64,000 bases of DNA from Bacteroidales bacterium (GTDB lineage: Bacteria > Bacteroidota > Bacteroidia > Bacteroidales > UBA3824), in the NCBI GenBank assembly GCA_016286055.1, contig JAEERW010000001.1:62001-126000 (forward strand). Reading direction: 5' to 3'. Numbering within the stretch: the stretch's first letter is position 1; the number at the start of each line of letters is the position of its first letter. The notes beneath the pieces are model-generated. The model searched no databases, was not told the origin of the DNA, and saw only the letters and a list, made by a program, of their open reading frames with translations. This document shows positions 43,501 through 52,213 of the stretch, in pieces. The position numbers and the translations under genes are program-made.

Positions 43501-44911
43501 ATAAATCTTCGGCGGTGATTTCGTTTTGTATTATGGCAGAGTGGATGTTGTGCAATATGCCATTTACTGTAATAAATGTTATGTTGAGAGCCTTGGTGGT
43601 TTTGGTTTCGGCTTTGAAAATTGCGTTACGTGTGAGAAGACGGTTTTCGTATTCTTTGGTAATTACGTATGGTTCAGCAGAAAACTTGATTTCGCAAATG
43701 TTGATTGTGCGGTCGGCGCGTTCTATCAAAAGGTCTATCTGCGTATTATCGTCGCCTGAATTGCTTCGCCAGCAACTTACCGATGTTGACATTCCCGATA
43801 TTCCGAGTTTTTGCTTTATTTGTGCAATGTGGCAAAGGCAGACAAGTTCGAATGTGTATCCTTGCCAAGAGTAGATTTTGGGCGAATTGAAATTGTGCGT
43901 CCAATATTCGCTGTCGCCTGAGTTGAACTTATCTTGAAAACGAAAATAAAAGTATGTGTAAAAGTCTGTTAACCTGTATATTGTGCTTTTGTTAGTGTTT
44001 TTATATTTGTTGTAGCCTTTGATAAAGTCGCATTTTTCGAGATTATCTAATAATCGCGACAGACCTCCGCCTGAGATTTTGGTCTCTTTTATTATCTCTT
44101 CACGCGTAAGTCCTTCTCTTTTAGCCGATAATGCCTTTACAACTGATATATATCTGTCGGCGTTGGAAAATAGTGCGTTGTAAAGTTCGTTAAACTCGTC
44201 TTTTAGTACTCCACCGTCTTTAAAAAAAAGATAATCAACGTTTTGAACAAAACTCAATTTGGGTTTTATTAAACTATAATAAAATGGAACACCGCCCAAA
44301 ACCATATAGCACTGTATATATTGATAGGCGTTCCAAGTGCATTTTTTATTTTGGAGATATTGGCGACATTCGCTGAGTGTAAATTGACGGAGATATATTT
44401 TTCGCGTTATTCGGTTGTGAAGTCCGCCTTGGTTTTCAACGAGTTTGTCGGTCATCCACGATGTTGCAGAACCGCAGGCTATAAGCACAATGTCGTCGCG
44501 CATATTGGCAAAACTATTCCAAAAATCTTCTAATGCGTTTACAAACACCGATTTAGGAGAATCTATCCAAGGCATTTCGTCGATGAAGATTATTTTGCGT
44601 TGCTCTTTGGGAAGACTTTCTAAATATGTTTGTAGACAATCAAACGCATCGTACCAATCTTTGAGTACGGGTGCAAACTGTGATTTTGAATACTTTTGCA
44701 ATGCTTTTGCAAATTTTTCTAATTGCCGTTTTTGAGGCATATTGCGAGTGCCGGTGTACTGAAAATCGTATTTGTCGGCAAAATAACTCCTTATTAAAAA
44801 GGTTTTGCCAATACGCCGTCGGCCGTACACTATTACAAATTCTGACCTTTGTGAATTAATGCACTCGTCAAGTTGCTGATATTCAAATTCTCTGCCAATG
44901 ATTTGTTCCAT
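43493..44911 (-). CDS. AAA+ ATPase with C-terminal nuclease-like domain (ATPase 4)
   Basis: 472 residues, a close homologue of the ATPase at 6412 along its whole length (MEQIIGREFEYQQL versus MKIIGREQQISEL; both end DLFG). Walker A GRRRIGKT (30-37), Walker B IIFIDEMPW, winged-helix-like TREEIIKETKISGGGLSRLL, and the PD-(D/E)xK-like QIDLLIERADRTINICEIKFSAEP. It has two 53-bp-period hairpins upstream and a 33-bp repeat array starting inside its stop codon region. Confidence 0.92.
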   Translation of the reverse strand: MEQIIGREFEYQQLDECINSQRSEFVIVYGRRRIGKTFLIRSYFADKYDFQYTGTRNMPQKRQLEKFAKALQKYSKSQFAPVLKDWYDAFDCLQTYLESLPKEQRKIIFIDEMPWIDSPKSVFVNALEDFWNSFANMRDDIVLIACGSATSWMTDKLVENQGGLHNRITRKIYLRQFTLSECRQYLQNKKCTWNAYQYIQCYMVLGGVPFYYSLIKPKLSFVQNVDYLFFKDGGVLKDEFNELYNALFSNADRYISVVKALSAKREGLTREEIIKETKISGGGLSRLLDNLEKCDFIKGYNKYKNTNKSTIYRLTDFYTYFYFRFQDKFNSGDSEYWTHNFNSPKIYSWQGYTFELVCLCHIAQIKQKLGISGMSTSVSCWRSNSGDDNTQIDLLIERADRTINICEIKFSAEPYVITKEYENRLLTRNAIFKAETKTTKALNITFITVNGILHNIHSAIIQNEITAEDLFG

Positions 44912-44945
44912 ATTATATTCATTTTTTATGCTGCAAATATAATCA

Positions 44946-45038
44946 ATCTCCGTCCAAATCCCAAATTTTTTTCGAGATTTGGACGCTTATCGAAAATGAT
45001 CTCCGTCCAAATCTCACTTTTTTTTCGAGATTTGGACG
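44946..45038. repeat. Two tandem hairpins, 53-bp period, upstream of ATPase 4
   Basis: Arms CGTCCAAATCTC and GAGATTTGGACG with a T-rich loop occur at 44951-44985 (one mismatch) and 45004-45038 (perfect), starts 53 bp apart, both followed by CTTATCG. The layout resembles the 52-bp-period hairpins of the homologous ATPase at 6412, but the arm sequence is unrelated. Confidence 0.9.
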
Positions 45039-45107
45039 CTTATCGCAATTATTGCACTTATTGAATAATTCAATCATATCTTATTACTCGATACTAAAAA
45101 ATCTCTT

Positions 45108-45115
45108 TATCTTTG
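45108..45115 (+). promoter_or_regulatory. -7 box for the acyltransferase gene
   Basis: TATCTTTG matches TAnnTTTG, 20 bp before the start codon at 45136. A clear -33 box is not visible. Confidence 0.45.
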
Positions 45116-45135
45116 CACCGCAAACATCAAAATTA

Positions 45136-46122
45136 ATGGCCACTTGGTTTAAAAGAAAGGTTATACGCCCTGTGCGAAATCGTATACTATATATAATGGT
45201 GTACTCGATTTTTAAGATGGGTCCGCTCATGTCGCGTCGTATTCTGCTCGCATGGCATAAGTGGGCGTGCAAGTATATCTACCTGATGTGCAAAAAAACC
45301 GCCGCCATTATGAACGATAATTTTACACGGGTGTTTGGTCCTGAACGTTATAAAGACCAATATAAGCAGTTGGGACTCAGGGTGTTTCAAAACCTTACTT
45401 TAACCTTTACTGACTATGCCCTGTGGGGTTTTAAGCGCAATTGGAAATTTTTTAGCAAGTATTTTACCGTAAAAGGGGAGGAGCACCTACGTCGCGCCTA
45501 CAACCGTGGCAAGGGCGTTTTATGCTTGGTAACTCACACTCCGGGATGGGAATTTTCGGCTTTTATGCCTCCGCAACTCGGCTACAAGAGCGCAGGTGTG
45601 AGCAGCGCAATCAAAAATCCCGCCCTCAACAAGTTTATGATTATGCTCCGCGAAACTCGTGGAATGCGCAATATTACTCGTCACCGCTGCTACGAGCAAC
45701 TTGTGGAACTCCTCCGCAATGGTGAGTGCCTTATTATAATGACCGACCAAGATAGTATGCACATCCGTGGCGAATTTGTTGATTTTATGGGCAGTAGCGC
45801 ATACACTCCGATAGGTTGCTCGCGTCTTGCTGCCGAAACAGGTGCCGCCGTTGTGCCTATGTGCACCCTCCGCAATGCCGACAACACTTACACCTTTTTA
45901 ATACAACCCGAAATTCCGCCTATCTACGATTCGGAGGGACGTTACGACATTATTGCCAACACTCAGGCGCAAAACGACGCAATGTCGCACATTATATATA
46001 ATAACCCTGATCAGTGGGTGTGGTTTCACGAGCGTTGGAAAACCACTCCCGAATCGCTCGCCAATTATCTCGAACAAAAACGCAAAGCAGAAGAATTACA
46101 AAAAAAATCGCAATCCAACTAA
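45136..46122 (+). CDS. Lysophospholipid/lipid A acyltransferase (LpxL/HtrB-like)
   Basis: 328 residues from MATWFKRK (ATG 45136). The catalytic H-x4-E is visible as H134-E139 in VTHTPGWEFSAF, followed by GMRNITRHRCYEQLVELLRNGECLIIMTDQD, typical of the HtrB/MsbB family that adds acyl chains to lipid A on the inner leaflet. An N-terminal hydrophobic region serves as membrane anchor. It precedes the ATP synthase genes by 140 bp but is probably separate. Confidence 0.9.
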   Translation: MATWFKRKVIRPVRNRILYIMVYSIFKMGPLMSRRILLAWHKWACKYIYLMCKKTAAIMNDNFTRVFGPERYKDQYKQLGLRVFQNLTLTFTDYALWGFKRNWKFFSKYFTVKGEEHLRRAYNRGKGVLCLVTHTPGWEFSAFMPPQLGYKSAGVSSAIKNPALNKFMIMLRETRGMRNITRHRCYEQLVELLRNGECLIIMTDQDSMHIRGEFVDFMGSSAYTPIGCSRLAAETGAAVVPMCTLRNADNTYTFLIQPEIPPIYDSEGRYDIIANTQAQNDAMSHIIYNNPDQWVWFHERWKTTPESLANYLEQKRKAEELQKKSQSN

Positions 46123-46262
46123 CTGAAAATCCGTAGTTTAAAAATAAATTAAGTTTTTTTTAATAAAAAAACTCAAAAAAAGAGTTCAGTGTTAAAAAAT
46201 ATTCCGTAACTTAGGGATTAGTTAATGAATTGTTTAAACATAACGGTAAACTGCTGTTAATT

Positions 46263-47321
46263 ATGGATTTATTAAAAAGAGCGGTATTAATTCTGCTTAT
46301 ATTTTTTGCGGCAATGCCACTTTTGGCGCAAGAATCCGAGGAAGGTAACGGTTTCCAACCTGGCCCGTTTATTATGAACCATATCGGCGACGCTTACGAA
46401 TGGCACATAACCACTATCAACGACACGCATATCTCCGTGCCGCTGCCGTGTATCTTATACAGCGAAAAATCGGGATTTCATTTCTTTTCGTCGTCAAATT
46501 TTCATCACGGACACGCCGAGTACGAAGGATTCCGCATCAGCGAATCAGAGCAGTACAAAGGCAAGATTGTGGAGATGATTAATGGCGAGGAGGTTCGCCC
46601 GTGGGATTTTTCCATTACCAAGAATGTGTTTGCAATGCTTTTTAGTATGGTGTTGCTCTGCATAATATTTATAGGTATGGCTCGCAACTACCGCAAAAAC
46701 GTGGGCAAGGCACCGCACGGATTCTACAACCTTGTGGAACCGCTTGTGCTCTTTATCCGCGACGACATTGCCATTGCATCCATCGGCAAAAAACACGCCG
46801 ACCGCTATATGCCGTTCCTTATGACGGTGTTCTTCTTTATCTTTATCAACAACCTTTTGGGATTGATTCCTATCTTCCCGGGCGGCGCAAACCTTACTGG
46901 AAATATTGCAATCACTTGTGTGCTTGCTTGCTTTGTATTTTTGATTACCACTTTCAGCGGCAAACGCGAGTATTGGCAGGATATTTTCTGGCCTAAAACC
47001 GTTCCGCTATGGTTGAAAGTTCCGCCGATTATTCCCGCTGTGGAACTTGCAGGTATGTTTATCAAGCCTGTGGTGCTTATGGTTCGTTTGTTTGCCAACA
47101 TCACTGCCGGACACATTATCGCCCTCAGTTTCTACTCGCTGATATTCCTCTTTGGATCGTATGCTGTTGGCGCGGGAGCGTTGGTATTCACCATATTTAT
47201 GTCGTGCTTGGAATTGCTTGTGGCGTTTATCCAAGCGTATGTATTCACCCTGCTTTCGGCAATATATTTTGGAATGGCTGTGGCAGAAGAGCACGAACCC
47301 GAAAAAGTTCCTGCTGCTTAA
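46263..47321 (+). CDS. atpB: ATP synthase F0 subunit a
   Basis: 352 residues from MDLLKRAVLI. The N-terminus has a signal-like segment ending LLAQ and a long extra region (about 25-110) before the usual membrane domain, as seen in Bacteroidetes. The essential arginine lies in LMVRLFANITAGH, with the conserved final helix LLVAFIQAYVFTLLSAIYF. It forms the proton channel against the c-ring. First gene of the visible atp cluster. Confidence 0.94.
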   Translation: MDLLKRAVLILLIFFAAMPLLAQESEEGNGFQPGPFIMNHIGDAYEWHITTINDTHISVPLPCILYSEKSGFHFFSSSNFHHGHAEYEGFRISESEQYKGKIVEMINGEEVRPWDFSITKNVFAMLFSMVLLCIIFIGMARNYRKNVGKAPHGFYNLVEPLVLFIRDDIAIASIGKKHADRYMPFLMTVFFFIFINNLLGLIPIFPGGANLTGNIAITCVLACFVFLITTFSGKREYWQDIFWPKTVPLWLKVPPIIPAVELAGMFIKPVVLMVRLFANITAGHIIALSFYSLIFLFGSYAVGAGALVFTIFMSCLELLVAFIQAYVFTLLSAIYFGMAVAEEHEPEKVPAA

Positions 47322-47380
47322 TTATTGAACATTAGATATTTAGTAATATAATTTGAACTTTTAATTTAAATACAGACAAT

Positions 47381-47662
47381 ATGACACTTATGACAATTTT
47401 GAGCGCATTGCTCGACGCAATTCAAGACCCTGCCGTAGCACTCGGCTATATGGCAAAATTCGGAGCCGGCATTGGTGCAGGCTTAGGTGTTATCGGAGCC
47501 GGCATTGGTATCGGCAAAATCGGCGCACAGGCTATGGACGCTATTGCACGTCAGCCCGAATCTGTTGGCGACATCCGTAGCAATATGATTATCGCCGCTG
47601 CCTTGGTCGAAGGTGTTGCGTTCTTCGCAGTAGTTTGCTGTCTGCTCGTTATCCTTGCTTAA
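47381..47662 (+). CDS. atpE: ATP synthase F0 subunit c
   Basis: 93 residues: two membrane helices around the polar loop ARQPES. Ion-binding glutamate in AALVEGVAFF. The Gln and Ser that accompany it in sodium-binding c-subunits are replaced here (GIGIG instead of GxGQG; EG instead of ES), so a proton-driven ring is expected. A terminator-like hairpin follows before atpF. Confidence 0.96.
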   Translation: MTLMTILSALLDAIQDPAVALGYMAKFGAGIGAGLGVIGAGIGIGKIGAQAMDAIARQPESVGDIRSNMIIAAALVEGVAFFAVVCCLLVILA

Positions 47663-47686
47663 CAGCACGCGAAGATTAAAAACTTG

Positions 47687-47729
47687 ATATTCCGCCGCGA
47701 TGCGGTTGGCAAAGGGCGGAATATTTTTT
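47687..47729 (+). terminator. Terminator-like hairpin between atpE and atpF
   Basis: Perfect 10-bp arms ATATTCCGCC (47687-47696) and GGCGGAATAT (47715-47724) are followed by TTTTT. It lies inside the atp cluster. Partial termination would raise subunit c relative to later subunits. Confidence 0.75.
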
Positions 47730-47759
47730 AATGATTATTCTTATAAAACATTATAGACT

Positions 47760-48254
47760 ATGAATTTAGTTACACCGGATCCCGGATTGCTCTTTTGGAT
47801 GGTGCTGTCGTTTGCCATTCTGCTTTTTATTCTTAAAAAGTTTGCGTGGAAGCCCGTCCTCAAAATGATCAAGGAGCGCGAGGAGTCTATCGCACAGCAA
47901 CTCGACGCTGCCAAGGCTGCCAAAGAGCAAATGGAGCAACTCAACGCCGAAAACGAAAAGATAATGAAGCAGGCGCGTGCCGAGCGTGAGGAGATGCTCC
48001 GCGATGCCAAAGCCACCAAAGATAAGATTGTGGCAGAGGCACAAGACGCCGCTAAAATTGAGGCTGATAAGATTATTGCCGCAGCACGTTTGGAAATCCA
48101 AGCCGAAAAAGACGCGGCGATGGCCGAACTTTCTGAAAAGGTGGGTCAACTTTCGGTAGAAATCGCCGAAAAAATTCTCCGCCGCGAACTCAGCAACGAA
48201 ACCAAGCAAGGCGACTTTATGAAAAAACTCGTAGCGGACATTTCGCTAAACTAA
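47760..48254 (+). CDS. atpF: ATP synthase F0 subunit b
   Basis: 164 residues: an N-terminal membrane helix (PGLLFWMVLSFAILLFILKKFAW) and a long charged coiled coil (about 35-150) rich in Glu/Lys/Ala. It is the peripheral stalk that joins F0 to F1. Length is typical. 12 bp before atpH. Confidence 0.95.
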   Translation: MNLVTPDPGLLFWMVLSFAILLFILKKFAWKPVLKMIKEREESIAQQLDAAKAAKEQMEQLNAENEKIMKQARAEREEMLRDAKATKDKIVAEAQDAAKIEADKIIAAARLEIQAEKDAAMAELSEKVGQLSVEIAEKILRRELSNETKQGDFMKKLVADISLN

Positions 48255-48266
48255 TCTTTTTGAATA

Positions 48267-48812
48267 ATGAACGACAGCAAAATTTCGGTAAGATACGCAA
48301 AAGCACTATTTCAAACTGCGGTACAAAAAGGAAGCACCGAGGCGGTAAAGTCTGATATGGACAGCCTGCTCGCCTGCATTAATTCTGTGCCCGAGTTTAA
48401 ACTCCTGCTCGATAGTCCCATTCTTTCGGGCGATGCCAAAATGACGGCTTTTGGCGATATGTTCAAATCTAAGGTAGATCCGCTCACGATGGAGTTTTTT
48501 AAACTATTGGTTCAAAACAAGCGCGAAAACTACCTGAAAATGATATGTTTAAATTATGGCGGATATTACAACAGCCACAATAATATCAAGAAGGTGAGCA
48601 TCACCACTGCCGTTGCCCCGCCAGCATCGTTGTCGGCTTCTATCGAGGAGATGGTTTTGAAGGCTAACCCCGGATGCAAGGTGCAACTATCTACCGAAAC
48701 CGACGAGAGCATAATCGGAGGCATTATCATCGGTATCGACGATAAGCGTTACGACGCAAGTGTAAAAACACAACTCTCTGTATTTAAAGATAAATTGATT
48801 AATAATAAATAA
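48267..48812 (+). CDS. atpH: ATP synthase F1 subunit delta
   Basis: 181 residues with family signatures VRYAKALFQTAVQKG at the N-terminus and DESIIGGIIIGIDDKRYDASVKTQL at the C-terminus. It connects the b stalk to the alpha subunits. Gaps of 12 bp on each side show it is within the operon. Confidence 0.94.
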   Translation: MNDSKISVRYAKALFQTAVQKGSTEAVKSDMDSLLACINSVPEFKLLLDSPILSGDAKMTAFGDMFKSKVDPLTMEFFKLLVQNKRENYLKMICLNYGGYYNSHNNIKKVSITTAVAPPASLSASIEEMVLKANPGCKVQLSTETDESIIGGIIIGIDDKRYDASVKTQLSVFKDKLINNK

Positions 48813-48824
48813 ATTCACATACTT

Positions 48825-50408
48825 ATGGCTTCTATAAAACCAGGTGAAGTTTCCGAAATACTAAAACGCCAACTGCAAGGCATCAGCAATGATGTGGAAC
48901 TGCAAGAAGTGGGCAGCGTATTGCAAGTGGCCGACGGAACGGCACTTATATATGGTTTGTCGAACGTTCAGGCGAGCGAGATGATCGAGTTTGACAACGG
49001 CGTAAAAGGTATTGTGCTCAACCTCGAAGAGGACAACGTGGGTGCGGTTCTTTTGGGTTCGTCAGACGGCATTCACGAAGGCTCTACTGTTAAGCGCACA
49101 GGCAAAATCGCATCTATCGACGTGGGCGAGGGTCTGCTCGGAAGGGTTATCAACACCCTCGGCGAGCCTCTCGACGGCAAGGGCGATATTCCCGGCGAAC
49201 GCTACAATATGCCTTTGGAACGCAAGGCCCCGAGCGTTATCTACCGACAGCCTGTAAAAGAACCGCTTCAAACAGGATTGAAGGCTATCGACGCTATGAT
49301 TCCTATCGGTCGTGGTCAGCGCGAGTTGATCATCGGCGACCGTCAGACAGGTAAGTCGGCGATTGCTATCGACACCATCATCAATCAGAAAGAATTTTAC
49401 GACAAGGGCGAACCTGTTTACTGTATCTATGTTGCAATAGGTCAGAAGGGCTCTACCGTTGCCAATATCGCCAAGACCCTTGAAGAAAAAGGTGCGATGC
49501 CCTACACCGTTATTGTGTCGGCAACAGCGTCGCAGCCCGCAGCGTTGCAATACTACGCTCCTTACGCAGGTGCAGCCATCGGCGAATATTTCCGCGACAC
49601 CGGCCGTCCGGCTTTGATTGTTTACGACGACCTTAGCAAGCAGGCTGTGTCGTACCGCGAAGTGTCGTTGCTTCTCCGTCGTCCGCCGGGACGTGAGGCT
49701 TATCCGGGCGACGTGTTCTATCTGCACTCACGTCTTCTTGAACGTGCAGCCAAGATTATCAACAACGACGAAGTGGCTCGCCAGATGAACGATATTCCGC
49801 CATCTATCAAGCACTTGGTAAAAGGCGGCGGTTCGCTCACAGCATTGCCTATTATCGAAACTCAGGCAGGCGACGTTTCGGCGTATATTCCTACCAACGT
49901 GATTTCTATCACCGACGGTCAGATATTCTTGGAAACCAACTTGTTTAACGCTGGTGTACGTCCCGCTATCAACGTAGGTATCTCGGTATCGCGCGTAGGT
50001 GGTAACGCCCAGATAAAGGCAATGAAAAAGGTTGCAGGTACTTTGAAACTCGACCAAGCACAGTTTCGCGAGTTGGAGGCATTCTCAAAATTCGGTTCCG
50101 ACCTCGACGCCGCCACTGTTGCGGTTCTCGAAAAAGGCCGCCGCAATGTGGAAATCCTCAAACAGCCGCAGTACCATCCGTATCGTGTTGAGCAGCAGAT
50201 TGCTATACTCTACTGCGGTACTCACAACCTTATGAAGGATGTTCCTTTGAACAAAATCAAAGACTTTGAGGCAGACTTTATCGAAACTCTCGAAAACGCC
50301 CACAAAGACGACATCCTCACCCCGCTATCGCAAGGCACCATCAACGACGACATCACCAAAGCCATCGAAACTGTGGCTAAGGATGTTGCAGATAAATACA
50401 AAAATTAA
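48825..50408 (+). CDS. atpA: ATP synthase F1 subunit alpha
   Basis: 527 residues: N-terminal beta-barrel, nucleotide-binding domain with P-loop GDRQTGKS (about 170-177) and the conserved signature [14 protein letters not shown], then a C-terminal helical domain. It is the non-catalytic hexamer subunit. A terminator-like hairpin and an unrelated gene separate it from atpG. Confidence 0.97.
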   Translation: MASIKPGEVSEILKRQLQGISNDVELQEVGSVLQVADGTALIYGLSNVQASEMIEFDNGVKGIVLNLEEDNVGAVLLGSSDGIHEGSTVKRTGKIASIDVGEGLLGRVINTLGEPLDGKGDIPGERYNMPLERKAPSVIYRQPVKEPLQTGLKAIDAMIPIGRGQRELIIGDRQTGKSAIAIDTIINQKEFYDKGEPVYCIYVAIGQKGSTVANIAKTLEEKGAMPYTVIVSATASQPAALQYYAPYAGAAIGEYFRDTGRPALIVYDDLSKQAVSYREVSLLLRRPPGREAYPGDVFYLHSRLLERAAKIINNDEVARQMNDIPPSIKHLVKGGGSLTALPIIETQAGDVSAYIPTNVISITDGQIFLETNLFNAGVRPAINVGISVSRVGGNAQIKAMKKVAGTLKLDQAQFRELEAFSKFGSDLDAATVAVLEKGRRNVEILKQPQYHPYRVEQQIAILYCGTHNLMKDVPLNKIKDFEADFIETLENAHKDDILTPLSQGTINDDITKAIETVAKDVADKYKN

Positions 50409-50426
50409 GTCTTACTATGTTATATT

Positions 50427-50473
50427 AAACACCTTTAATTACAAGATTTGTTTGTTTTTAAAGGTGTTTTTAT
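50427..50473 (+). terminator. Terminator-like hairpin after atpA
   Basis: Arms AAACACCTTTA (50427-50437) and TAAAGGTGTTT with a 20-bp loop, followed by T-rich sequence. It falls between atpA and the inserted gene, so atpG expression may depend on read-through or another promoter. Confidence 0.7.
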
Positions 50474-50492
50474 GTTTAAATATCATAAAGTT

Positions 50493-51260
50493 ATGACCCA
50501 TAGAATGTTGGCTCTATTTTTAAGTATTGCGTTTACCATTGTTGTTTGCGGATTCGACTGTAACGAGCCGAATTCCACAACCAAATCGGGTACACATGAA
50601 TACGCTATTTGCAACGATGCTTCTGGCCAGCCCGACAATGATGCTTTGTTGAAGCTTCTTTATCCCAACGACCCCAAAGCTCGTTTGGATTATTGCAATC
50701 CTATTCTCGTGGATGGCAAAAAATATTTTTTTGTTAGAGCGTCTCATGGCTTTTTCTCTGATGGACAGTTTTACTACGGATTTATCGACCATCATTTTGT
50801 AACTTCTGAAGGTGGTACACTAAAAGCCGATTTTTCAATCACTGATACCGATACCACTTTTTATGGCAATGAAGTTGAATTCGAGTCTAATGCAGTGCAA
50901 TACAGTCTCGAACCTATCGGTAAGTCAAGTGTTGCTTTAAAAATGGTGTTGAGTGCCAACAATCAGGGCTTTATGGAGAGCAATACATTGTTTCTTGTGG
51001 AAATCGACCGTATTACTCAAATTTTTGACATAGAGTCTAGTTTCGACAATGCAATGTGGTTCCCCGATAATCCCACTGTTTATTCTAATGAGGTTAAAAT
51101 TATTGAAACCCAGAACGATATGTACGATATTCTGGTAACTCACAAAACCTACGAAGTGTTATTCAAAGGTGAAGATTTAGACTACGACACTAAGGTTGAG
51201 GAGCAAGACGAAACCACATTCGTTTATTCGTCGCTTGAAAGAAAATATGTGGAAAAATAG
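50493..51260 (+). CDS. Hypothetical exported protein inserted between atpA and atpG
   Basis: 255 residues from MTHRMLALFL; earlier ATGs at 50448 and 50472 lie in the terminator hairpin. A signal-like segment ends near FTIVVCGFDC, possibly a lipoprotein signal, though the lipobox is not ideal. The mature part is acidic with beta-strand patterns (KADFSITDTDTTFYGNEVEFES). No family recognised. It has no evident link to ATP synthase, and in related gene clusters atpG normally follows atpA directly. Confidence 0.75.
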   Translation: MTHRMLALFLSIAFTIVVCGFDCNEPNSTTKSGTHEYAICNDASGQPDNDALLKLLYPNDPKARLDYCNPILVDGKKYFFVRASHGFFSDGQFYYGFIDHHFVTSEGGTLKADFSITDTDTTFYGNEVEFESNAVQYSLEPIGKSSVALKMVLSANNQGFMESNTLFLVEIDRITQIFDIESSFDNAMWFPDNPTVYSNEVKIIETQNDMYDILVTHKTYEVLFKGEDLDYDTKVEEQDETTFVYSSLERKYVEK

Positions 51261-51309
51261 TTTTGTTTTGTTTTTTTTCTTAAATTTGGCTTATAAAAAA
51301 TAATAAATA

Positions 51310-52179
51310 ATGGCAAACTTAAAAGAAATCAGAGGACGTATAGCGAGTGTAACCTCCACTCGGCAAATTACTTCGGCTATGAAAATGGTGGCTGCCGCCA
51401 AACTGCGCAAGGCTCAGACCTTTGCCACTAAAATTTCACCTTATAAAAACAAGATGGCCGAAATGCTGTCGCTCCTTGCCGAAACCCTCGCCGAGGACAG
51501 CGATAACAAGTATACCTCAAAACGTGCGGTAAAAAACATCCTCGTAATTGCCATCAGCAGCAACAAAGGTCTCTGCGGTGCTTTCAACAGCAATATTATC
51601 AAGGCTGTGGCTGAGTTTGACCGTACCACCAAAGAGCAAACTCCTGGTGTTAATATAAAGTATTTCGCTATTGGCAAAAAAGTTTCGGAACAGATAATCA
51701 AACGCGGATTTACACTTTATAAGTCTGATTTGGAATCTATCGAAAAAGTATCATACGAAACCGCAGGAAAAATTGCCCAAGAAATTACCGACATCTATCT
51801 TTCTGGCGAGTTCGACTGTGTTATGGTTATTTACAACAAGTTTGTAAATGCCGCAGTGCAGAACACCGAAATCGAAAATTTCCTCCCATTGCAATTTAAA
51901 GCTGAGCCGACAAAATTCAAAACAGACTATATTTTTGAACCAGATAAAATTACAATTATAAACAAAACTATACCACAATGGCTTAAAACGCAGTTTCTTT
52001 CAATCCTTGCCGAAAGTGCTGCGGGCGAGCAAGGTGCGCGAATGACCTCGATGAACAAGGCCACCGACAACGCCACCGAACTTATCAAAGAACTCAACAT
52101 CAGTTACAACAAAGTACGTCAGGCATCTATCACCAACGAAATTATCGAAATTGTTTCGGGTGCCAACGCTGCTAAGTAA
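51310..52179 (+). CDS. atpG: ATP synthase F1 subunit gamma
   Basis: 289 residues with both conserved ends of the rotor shaft: IRGRIASVTSTRQITSAMKMVAAAKLRKAQ at the start and ARMTSMNKATDNATELI near the end. It forms the rotating central stalk. It starts 49 bp after the inserted gene. Neither atpD nor atpC follows. Confidence 0.95.
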   Translation: MANLKEIRGRIASVTSTRQITSAMKMVAAAKLRKAQTFATKISPYKNKMAEMLSLLAETLAEDSDNKYTSKRAVKNILVIAISSNKGLCGAFNSNIIKAVAEFDRTTKEQTPGVNIKYFAIGKKVSEQIIKRGFTLYKSDLESIEKVSYETAGKIAQEITDIYLSGEFDCVMVIYNKFVNAAVQNTEIENFLPLQFKAEPTKFKTDYIFEPDKITIINKTIPQWLKTQFLSILAESAAGEQGARMTSMNKATDNATELIKELNISYNKVRQASITNEIIEIVSGANAAK

Positions 52180-52213
52180 CTTTTAATCTGAATACAACAC
52201 ATTATCAAAATAT

